64,000 nucleotides of DNA from Tetmemena sp. SeJ-2015. Its lineage: Eukaryota > Ciliophora > Spirotrichea > Sporadotrichida > Oxytrichidae. Position numbers and translations under genes: made by a program. This document shows positions 56,625-64,000 of the stretch, one piece after another. Positions within the stretch are counted from its first letter, which is position 1; each line of letters opens with the position of its first letter. Below the pieces are notes generated by a model. The model worked only from the letters and a program-made list of their open reading frames with translations. It ran no database searches and was not told the origin of the DNA. The DNA lies in contig JAJKFJ010022543.1 in the NCBI GenBank assembly GCA_027382625.1, positions 1 to 64,000 of the forward strand, written 5' to 3'.

Positions 56625-57499
56625 TCACTCCATCAAATCATTCTACTATTAGGTAGTCGCGATTATCTGAGGCTTTCCCTCACGGTCGATCACTCCGCCT
56701 TCATGTAGATCAAAGACCAGCTGTTTGTAGCCAAGGAGATCGTCAACTTGATCCTTGAGCTGCCCTATCTCCTCTCTGACTCGCTTATTCTCCTGCATAT
56801 ACTGCGTCTTGCGCTTCGATGTACCCGGAGGCTCTTTGACCTCTTCTGTTATCTGCCCTGGTCGCTCTTTTCGTCTTGCGCTCTGCTTAATCAGGAATGC
56901 TGATCGGCCCTTCTATACTGTTCGAATGTAAGACTGCCAAGATGCTTACCGCTGAATGTGATAGAGCTCGAGAGAGCACTGGCGAACTCTGGCTTCATGT
57001 GGACTATAGAGTTCTAACTCCGGTCGAGCTTCTCTCGCCTCGCAATCTTTGCCTTCTAGATCATCGCGTTGATGCCTTCCGTGTCGAGAGACAGAAGCAT
57101 GTCTGTAATCCACTTCTTATCCAAGTGAAGCCAATCACACTAGTCTGGGAGGTATCGTATCAGAGAAGGCCTGCCCAGGGCGTAGTCAAGGAAGTCCTCA
57201 GCTGTCAGACCCTCTATCTGTGGAACCGCTGCCAGTATGACATCCCTTCGTTTCAAATGCTAGGAAGGTTAGTATGTTGAAATTACCTCTTTCTCTCCTG
57301 TGAGGATACTTCTGAAAAAGTAGATGTTAGAGCAGTTCATCTTTGGCAGGTATGCTCCACATTCTTGAGTGAGGAAGTCGTAGAGCTCCTTCTTGCTGCC
57401 GATCTTTTGCTTCACCTCGTTTACATGAATCTGGGTCAGGTGTCTTTCCATCTCTCGCCAATATGTTCCAAGCCAAGCTCTTGATCGAGGATCCTGCAA
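56625..57499 (-). CDS. transposon companion protein (TBE accessory ORF)
   Basis: From ATG 57499 (MQDPRSRAWLGTYWREMER) the frame is open to TGA 56891: KKELYDFLTQECGAYLPKM, YFFRSILTGEKEV, IEGLTAEDFLDYALGRPSL, WITDMLLSLDTEGINAMIQK. A coiled-coil tail in the next frame (KRKTQYMQENKRVREEIGQL...LLGYKQLVFDLHEGG) continues to TGA 56625, so a frameshift or short intron lies near 56.89 kb. The region KKELYDFLT...YLPKM and the later Leu/Asp block align with the companion protein of the second element (62033-62821), suggesting a shared transposon protein. An intron acceptor just before the ATG leaves the start uncertain. Confidence 0.6.
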
Positions 57500-57629
57500 T
57501 TAGGTTAATTAAATTATATTCTGTGGCAATTACAGATAATTAATCTTAATATAAAATGTAAGTAGCTAGTTGCTAGCACGAATCCTACCTTTACTTTTCC
57601 CCCTCATATAGAAAGAAATAACTCTATAT

Positions 57630-59226
57630 CCTTTTAGGGAATCCAATAAGAAGCAGTCGTACCTGCAGACAACTCTTGAGCAATACTTACCAGGAATAAG
57701 GCATCGCATCAGCCAGACGCAGGAAGTTCAGGAAATGTAATATGCCGAATAGGAGGAGATCCGTGAAAGAGATCGTGAAGAAGAGATCTGCTAGACTACT
57801 GGTCTTATCATCGTGAGCTCTTAGGATAATGCTCCAAGGACACTATTCCAGCTGACTTAGCGAAAGCTCGATGAAATGGAGGCTAAAGCACGGGGCTCGC
57901 TTAGAAGGGAGAGCCTTTGCAATACAGATCCTCGATCCAAGACGTCAGATTGGAAATCTAGAGGGATCATCTGGAGTTGAAGGAGTCTTAACAAAGCCAG
58001 AGATAGTAGCTCTTAAAGAGCTTGCAATGAAGTTGCGGCCATCTCCTCATTCAGAGCAGGAGATGTCTCATTTCGAAAAGACTCGATTCGAGGAGGATTC
58101 GCAAGAAGGTCCGAACTTAAGATATCCATATGTTCCGAGTATAGTCTCAAAGAGAGTAAGTACTTCAAACCTTGAAATATGAAGTTTACTTCTGACTTTT
58201 AGAATAGGCGCACTCAGGAGTAGAAGCTTTTATCCGATGCTACGAAGGAGAGGCAGTGAAAGCGTGTAGTGCAACTGCATCTAAAGGCTGGATGCTCAAA
58301 GAAGGCACTTCAGAGCCGCTTCGGCCTCAAGCGCGATGCTCTCAACAAGCTATTAGGCAAGTGCAAAGGACAAAGCCGAGAAGATCTCCATAAGCGATCT
58401 TTCACTCTTAAAGGCCAAGATGCGGTGCTTTCTTGAATTTTTGATAGGAGATTGATGAGAAAGGAGCCTATAGGTTCAGTGAAGATCCTTTAAGAAGAAC
58501 TGCAAAATGTGCTTAGGGTAGAGGTCTCGAAGTGGAAGCTTAGGAGAATTCTGAAAAGCAAGCTAGGGATGTCCTACAAGAAAGTCTACACTCTAGATGT
58601 CAGGACCAATTTGGAAACCTGCCTCTGGCAAAGGCAGCTTGCAGCATCGCATTACATTAAGGCCCTCAGTGAAAACCGCCTCATCATCAACATCGACGAG
58701 AGCTCAATCCAGACATAATCTTATCTGAGAAAAGGTTGGAGCTTTTCAGGAAGGAGATCATACATCGACTGTCTGCAGAGAGTATATGGCTTGAGCGTGG
58801 TAGCGGCATCCTTCAGCGACGGCCGCGTAGTATACGCCATCCACTCGGGTCGAAACAACTCTCTGACGGTCAAGAGTTTCCTCTTCGAGCTGGCTGCTTA
58901 TATGGACGATGAGGATCTCGACTGGAGAAACAGGTCTAGTGTTTTGTTTGACAATGCCACTTACCACCGCAGCGCAGAGATCATGAGAGCAGTTCGTCTG
59001 CTTCAGGTCTCCGTGATATACCTGGGGCCTTATCAATTTTAGCTAGCGCCAGTTGAGAAAATCTTCGCGGCTATCAAAAGTGGCTACTGCGACCCCGACC
59101 CTTAGGAGTAAATTTGTAGAATGGATCCAAACCCATTTTGAAGCTCAGTAATGGAACTGGGTCAAAGAGAGCTTCCTAAGTTGTATTCCTTATGCACTCG
59201 ATGCACTCGAGCTGCGGAAGATTTGA
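57630..59226 (+). pseudogene. DDE transposase of the TBE-like element (decayed)
   Basis: The N-terminal part contains KPEIVALKELAMKLRPSPHS and a 50-nt GT-AG intron at about 58156-58205. The helix-turn-helix region and catalytic domain follow: RLIINIDESSIQT (first Asp), VLFDNATYHRSAEI (second Asp), QLAPVEKIFAAI (Glu), with 34 residues between the second Asp and the Glu. This is the Tc1/mariner-IS630 DD34E pattern. It ends EWIQTHFEAQQWNWVKESF and LRKI before TGA 59224-59226. In-frame TGA codons lie at 58257-58259 and 58434-58436, and the frame shifts near 59082. All three catalytic residues are intact. Either the copy is dead or TGA is occasionally sense. Confidence 0.75.
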
Positions 59227-59870
59227 GTAAGTTTAATTCCCCAATCACTTCAGTTTAATTTGTCTTTCGTGAGAGCAGCGAAATGTTGCTAGTCTGCACC
59301 TCAAAGCTTCGAATCACATGTGATATGAAAAGGCCTTGCTCCAAAGTCTATTCAACTTCGCACCCAGACGAACGCAGCCAATTGTGGATCCTGGTGTAAA
59401 GATCACACCCTTCGATGTGAGTATTAAACGCGGTTTGCCTGCTAGCGAAGTTTGCCTCAAGACTCTTAAGCCAGTGGCGCTCTGTTAATGATTTCCAAAC
59501 TGGCAATTTTTAGTTTATAGTCTTAGAGTTCTAAGACATCAGGATTGAAGCTCGCTCGTAGAACATCGCAACCTAGAGAGCATGGGAGTCGTGTCCTCAC
59601 TCACGACTGCTCTGAATAGATGTCTTCCATTTGATTTGTTCCAGATTATCGCAGCGAAGGGCATTACTTGTTGCGTCTCAAGCGAGAAGCTTTATTTGAC
59701 TTTCTCATAGCTTTCTTGCGAAGAGACGCTGAAGATTGGAGCTCCCTCTCGGTTTCATGAAGAGAAATCACCGCAGTTAAGAGAAACTCCAATGTCGTCT
59801 CACACTCCGAGACTAGATTTAGGAGTATGACAGTTGCCTCATCAGAAATGAGAGCGATCAGTCAACGGGA
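59162..59870 (-). CDS. third transposon ORF, unknown
   Basis: On the minus strand, convergent with the transposase and overlapping its last 65 bp. It reads LISDEATVILLNLVSECETT, LHETERELQSSASLRKKAM, then after a TGA and frame change VAMFYERASILMSQNSKTIN, LTERHWLKSLEANFASRQTA, CDLYTRIHNWLRSSGCEVEQ, ending TGA 59162. Probably an accessory protein of the element. One internal TGA and shift near 59.6 kb suggest decay. Confidence 0.45.
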
Positions 59871-60013
59871 ATTATACATCGTGGAAGACAAAATAGCTTA
59901 GAACTTCTATTTATCCTCCAAGTGATCCCCCAAAGGGTTTTTGGAATTATTATCATCACTTTTCTTTTAGACATTCTTGCTGAGTCTGTTTTATTAGTTC
60001 CACTCTCCTTTTA

Positions 60014-60026
60014 GGTTTTGGGGTTT
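60014..60026 (-). repeat. G4T4 telomere-like repeat, right end
   Basis: GGTTTTGGGGTTT, the inverse of the left end but one unit shorter. Confidence 0.7.
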
Positions 60027-60640
60027 ATGCTACTTCCCACATTTGAGTTCTGGGTTTCAGAGATGACAAGCTACAGCTCGAAGGGCAGAATGTGGTATCA
60101 TCTTTGCATTTCCTGATGTGAATGCAATATGCAGGACTGATCCTCGAAGCGAAGGGTGCCAATGTTTCACCATCACACTTTGCAGTGGCAAAGAATGAGA
60201 TAGCGAAGGTTGCTGCTAGGCTTCCTGATCTGCCGGCAGGAGAGTCGTCTGTTCCATCCATGTCATCAGGAGGGCTCAATCGCTCACTAATTGGGGAGAA
60301 CTGGATGAGATGCTCTCGAGAGGCAGCTGCTATGGCAATCACTCTAGAGTCTTCTAGAGATCTGAGCTGCCCCATACTCCATTTCACTCTCCTCCCACCC
60401 CCCATCTCCACCCCATCAGCCTCCCTACATCTCCACCGACCACATCCAGCATCCTTCCTGGGCTGATCACAGCCCACCAAGGCTCTTTCGAGCCTAGCGG
60501 AAGGCATTCACCTGTCCCCCTCTCTTGGGGAACCCCCGCACACGGTTTAATGTTGAATGTGTCGATGAAGGCTCGGAGGGGTGGACTGGCTCAGATAAAA
60601 AAGCTTTCTTCCCCCTCTGTTTGGCTTCCCTGCGAAATGG
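60027..60640. other. GC-rich block beyond the telomeric end
   Basis: Composition stays transposon-like for 600 bp past the right telomere repeat, then returns abruptly to host AT-rich DNA near 60640. Frames of 114 codons (plus, 60122-60466) and 160 codons (minus, 60025-60507) overlap; neither is recognised. It may belong to an older or nested element. Confidence 0.45.
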
Positions 60641-62032
60641 TTTAAAAAATTTTAAATTAATTATTATAAGGGTTTAGGCATCAGGCTTAAAAGGATAAAA
60701 TTTTTAAAGGGTTTTTTATTTAAAGGGTTTTGCAAAATTTTAAAAATCCACTTTTTGGGGTTTCTTTAAAAATTTTTAGCATTCCTTTTGCATATCATTT
60801 TCTATTTCACCAAAATAAGTTTATATGATAAAAGGACAAAATAGCTTATTACACTTATTAAATTAAAATGATATAATAATCGAAAATTTTTAAGGTTACC
60901 AAATCCTTTTTTTATTTGAAGATAAAAAAATCTTAGATCTGATTTAGATGCATTTTAAATATATTTATTCATAGAGTAGATCTTTAAATTATTGAAGAAT
61001 AAGTTTTGTCTTTTGCAATTAGAAATCAGCAATTGTGCGCATTTGTTTAAGAATCTAGTTTTCTCTTTGATTAATTTTATTCTCTAAATTCTTAAAATGA
61101 TCCATAGAATCCTCTTTATCGATTTGAGAAAAAACCTGTTTACTCTCTTCTGAATGGCTTATATAAGAACTTACCGATGGGATAGCTTAGAGAGTTAGTT
61201 AGTAGCCTACAGGAGCTTGTGTTTCTTTCTATTATTCTATTTTGTTTTTAGTGAGTGATTAAGAATGCTCTAATTAAAACCCTCCCTCAAAGTAAGGAGA
61301 TTTTTATCTTTTTGGGCTATACTATTTTTATGATTAAACTTGCGACTTAAACAACTAAGTTTACCGCATCATGAATCTCATAGTTAAGTTGTTCAATGGT
61401 TTTTACTCAACCTTTTCTCCAAGAAACAATATCAAGAAAAGACAAATAATTTAAGAATAGACTATTCTCGCAGGAAATTGTCTACTTAAAAAAATAGTCG
61501 AAGGATTATTTGCGTAAGAATGTAAAGAATTGCTTTTCCATGTCTTCAGTGGGTTTGATCTCTTCATAGTTGTCAAATAATTTGAACCTACTTAAAGATT
61601 CCTTGTACTTTTTCTTCTCTTATTCAATAATAAAAATTTACAAAAATGCTTAAATTTCAGTGACTTGGTCACTTATCTTTTTGAGTTCTTTGCTTATATA
61701 CTATCCAAGCACAGAGTTTATAGAATTAACTGATTGTTTCTTGATAGTAGATTCTTCCTATATGCCTCCTCTTCTGAGGCTACTTGAGTCTCTTAAATCT
61801 GATAGCATACTCGTATCATCTTCACTTTGCTCTCTGCATAGTAATTAACTAAAATTTGTCGCATTAGCTGGTGAGTTAAGTGCTGTTTTTGAAATATATA
61901 TTATAATAAATTGATTAGGAAGGAGGTTAAAGATGAAACGTCTACTTAGTCTGCAAGCTTTCTTGTTCTTCTTATAGTGCGTTTATAGCTGATTTGAGAA
62001 GGATCAATATTATTATATATCTAAAGGCAGAA

Positions 62033-62821
62033 ATGGAGGCTTCAAACAAGACTACTCTCACGCAAGTGAGCACTTTTATAAGAACTAAGCAGGAACTCTA
62101 TGAAGCAACAGTGAGAAATGGCTACTTCCTCCCAAATCTCAAGAGCAAATCTGTGACTGAGTAGTACTTACTGGGAGTCATTGCTAACAAGATATGGTGT
62201 CCAAAGTATGATGAGATCCGCCTGCTGCCTTGCCCGCGCCCTCCAACAATAGAGGTACAGTTTTCCAAGCTCAAATAAGTGGCCGAGAGAGACAAGAGAG
62301 TCCATGGAATGGATGAGTAGCATCTTCCTGATAAAGCTTGGTGCTTGGCTATGCTGTCATCCTTCAAAGCAGCTGATGAGACCTTCAAGAAAGGATACGA
62401 GCCTCCCTCCAAAACTTCTTCGGATTAGAGTTTTCGTATAGTGGATCTGGAATGGAATTTCCTGGAGGGGCTCCTAGTCTCCAAGGCCAAGAATAAATCA
62501 CAGAGGCTTTCATTCATCAACTCCATCAAACAGTCAATGAAGCTCCTCAGGCTCAAGGACAAGAAGGCCAAGCTTGAGCTACAGCTCGAAAAAGAGAAGA
62601 AGTTTTTGGAGGAGCGTAAGAAGCAAAGGCAGGGGCGATCGAAGGGAAGGCATTTCACTGCATCTGTATTTGGGCAACCAGAGGTCAATGTAAGGATGAA
62701 CGAGATCAGTAAGTCTCCATAAAAAAGTGAGCGTTCACACCATGTGCCCTCGAAGGGAGTGAATTAGAGTTTTAATGTGAGAGTTAGCCAGTTATTTCAC
62801 CTTATTATTATCCTGATCTGA
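62033..62821 (+). CDS. transposon companion protein, 262 aa
   Basis: An intact frame from ATG 62033 (MEASNKTTLTQVSTFIRTK) to TGA 62819-62821. It contains RTKQELYEATVRNGYFLPNL and VTEQYLLGVIANKIW, aligning with KKELYDFLTQECGAYLPKM and IYFFRSILTGEKEV of the other element. Then come DEIRLLPCPRPPTIEV, a Leu/Asp block (LPDKAWCLAMLSSFKAADE), and a strongly charged coiled coil (KLLRLKDKKAKLELQLEKEK) with a basic tail. Several TAG/TAA codons are read as Gln. No catalytic motif is seen, so a DNA-binding or structural role in transposition is the likeliest guess. Confidence 0.7.
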
Positions 62822-63635
62822 GACTAGTTGCTTCAACTCTTCGACCAGCCCTGCTTCTCCTTGGAGGAGCTGTTTGGTTCGAGACACGACTCTGCGTCTC
62901 CATTCCTGCTTTAACACGGACCACAGTCTCTCAATCGGATTAAGGGCTCAACTGAATGGAGGAAGGTAGGCGAGGCCCCTGTCACCTTGGAAGAGCTCCT
63001 TGACCTTCTCGATATTGTGGACGCTCAGGTTGTCCATGACCACGATGCAATTCGAGGGAGCTACCAGGAGGAGGCCATTGAGAAAGTCTGTGAAGTGGCC
63101 GACGTTATTGCTTCCTGAGAAGATGTGATAGTGCAAGAGCCCTCGCTTGGCACAGATTGCCTCGATAATATTAGCGGAAGGCCCGCGCACATTAGGAATA
63201 GAAACTGACATCGTTCGTTTTAGCCAGGTTCGCTTCAGAAACTGCCATCTATGGAATGAGGACTCGTCAATATAAATAATCTCTCGCCCCTCGTACATCC
63301 ACCTTGTTACCTGGATCGCGAATTGCTGTTGCTTATCCTCTAACTCGCGTTATCTCACACCCTTGCGAATGTAGGAGTAACTGGCTGAGCGGAAGTATAC
63401 TTAGTTGCGATGGAAGAGCTTCATTAGAGTAGCGGGACAAACGCGAGGTGCACCGTATTCCGTCTAGTAGAAGAACACACGCTCCCTCAGGCTCATTTGG
63501 GCTGTCTCGATAAGGTGTTTGACAGTAGTAATTCAGTCCTCGATCTCTTGGGAGATCTTCCTCTTTGCCATGCTCTTTGATTTGCGCGATTCGTAGACAA
63601 AATCATTTCGCCTCCATCTCTGAACTATCATCGCT

Positions 63636-63692
<57 letters not shown>

Positions 63693-63823
63693 GGCTTGAT
63701 TCCTGTTATCTTGGCGACTTGGCTGTAGCTGCGAATGATGTTATCATCGTTTTGAAGGGTACCGTATCAGAGTAATATCGCGACAAGCTGCTGATCTAGT
63801 GAGAGAGTCATCTTGAATCGCAT
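62735..63823 (-). pseudogene. DDE transposase of the second element (interrupted by TGA)
   Basis: From ATG 63823 (MRFKMTLSLDQQLVAILL). The helix-turn-helix reads SYSQVAKITGIKPS, then a 51-base A run on this strand (17 Lys if translated), then LAMIVQRWRRNDFVYESRK. The catalytic domain has IIYIDESSFHRWQFLKRTW (Asp), CIVVMDNLSVHNIEKV (Asp) and ALNPIERLWSVLKQEW (Glu), with 33 residues between the last two. This is the Tc1/IS630 pattern, including a PPFS-x-x-LNPIE motif. In-frame TGA codons lie at 63767-63769, 63533-63535 and 62948-62950. The catalytic triad is intact. Its 3' end overlaps the companion gene by 87 bp. Confidence 0.7.
63638..63688 (+). repeat. 51-base T homopolymer
   Basis: An unbroken T run inside the transposase helix-turn-helix region. 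Its length is a multiple of three, so it does not shift the frame. It is far longer than any other homopolymer in the window. Confidence 0.9.
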
Positions 63824-64000
63824 TTTGGACGAGCTTATCCTCTTTGGTCAAATAGACTTGATCTGCATTTAAGCTCTCGAGATAGGGTATTAGATTCTGG
63901 TTAAAAAGGTAACGAGTTGCCGTCTTGGTGTTACAGTTTTGAGAGTCTGCTCCGATTTATTCAGTTAGCTGCCTCTTACTGCTATTTTTTAAGTATTTTT

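Larger units (their letters stand above)
54387..60026. mobile_element. telomere-bearing element (TBE)-like transposon
   Basis: The left end is a 23-bp C4A4-type telomere repeat (54387-54409). The right end carries the inverse, 13 bp of G4T4-type repeat (60014-60026). The interior is clearly richer in GC than host DNA and encodes a DDE transposase (plus), a companion protein on the minus strand at 56625-57499 and another minus-strand frame at 59162-59870. This matches the known composition of TBE elements of hypotrich germlines (Tc1/mariner-like, telomeric ends, several ORFs). Beyond the telomeric bases the two ends share little, so the inverted repeats are short or decayed. It lies inside paralog copy 2. 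Confidence 0.8.
53638..61890 (-). pseudogene. paralog copy 2, split by a TBE-like transposon
   Basis: The 3' part (53638-54364) aligns with 46030-46755 of copy 1 (for example LCGIESSNFNELCETFEVK against LCGIESKNFYELCENFEIK) and uses the matching TGA. The 5' part (about 60900-61890) aligns with the upstream half (KKISDQVTEIQAFLQ; KYKESLSRFKLFDNYEEIK; MRTIADFQLQKTKLILQQF). Between them lie the element 54387-60026 and extra GC-rich DNA. Both coding parts still read openly. If the insert is removed during somatic development the gene could work; if not, it is dead. Confidence 0.65.
61930..64000. mobile_element. second Tc1/IS630-type transposon, truncated by the window
   Basis: GC-richer than host, with a companion gene (plus) and a DDE transposase (minus) convergent with overlapping 3' ends. 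No telomere repeat or inverted end was found at its left side; the left limit is judged from the composition change after the start of paralog copy 2. The right end lies beyond 64000. Confidence 0.6.

Noticed and set aside
1..64000. CRISPR arrays, bacterial operons, ribosome binding sites, rRNA or tRNA genes
   Set aside because: Nothing of the kind was seen; codon use, introns and gene content are those of a ciliate nucleus. Very small RNAs could be missed by eye.

Overview
This window looks like germline (micronuclear) DNA of a spirotrich/hypotrich ciliate of the Oxytricha/Stylonychia kind. Three lines of evidence are visible. (1) Genes stay open for kilobases only if TAA and TAG are read as Gln and TGA is the stop; a poly-Gln tract near 18.9-19.1 kb is written almost entirely in TAA/TAG. 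(2) Many genes are interrupted by short AT-rich segments flanked by direct repeats of 2-11 bp; removing one repeat copy plus the segment restores the frame. These behave as internal eliminated sequences (IESs) with pointers. (3) A 5.6-kb GC-richer transposon starts with C4A4 telomere-like repeats and encodes a DDE transposase, as expected for a telomere-bearing element (TBE). The somatic chromosomes of such ciliates are gene-sized, so 64 kb with over 20 genes also favours the germline. The species cannot be named from the sequence.

Layout. 0-7 kb: an SCP/FCP-like phosphatase gene (minus) split by a 562-bp element with G/C-run inverted ends, then an unknown helical protein (minus). 7-12.2 kb: a single-pass membrane protein and a B-box/coiled-coil/FN3 TRIM-like protein (plus), with a partial unknown gene (minus) between. 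12.5-25 kb, all minus: replication factor C large subunit, a small Lys/Glu-rich protein, and two giant Gln/Asn/Asp-rich proteins. 25-30.3 kb, all plus: a secreted protein, two tandem paralogous multi-pass membrane proteins, a RING-H2 protein. 30.5-41.6 kb, all minus: a 5.3-kb coiled-coil gene, a cyclin, an acidic protein next to a tandem partial duplication, FEN1, and a short-chain dehydrogenase. 41.6-46 kb, plus: a phosphoglycerate-mutase-like phosphatase and an unknown gene. 46-53.4 kb, minus: a paralogous gene (copy 1), small genes and a CHAT/NB-ARC STAND protein. 53.5-62 kb: copy 2 of the paralog, split by the TBE-like element. 62-64 kb: a second transposon of another DDE lineage, running off the end.

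Most host genes look like ordinary single-copy nuclear genes (replication, cell cycle, signalling) with short GT-AG introns. What is unusual is the germline architecture: precise IESs in coding sequence, an IES conserved at the same codon of two tandem paralogs, a dispersed repeat inside an IES, a paralog used as a transposon landing site, and two decayed transposases with in-frame TGA codons. All boundaries were read by eye, so exon ends and start codons of the larger genes are approximate.
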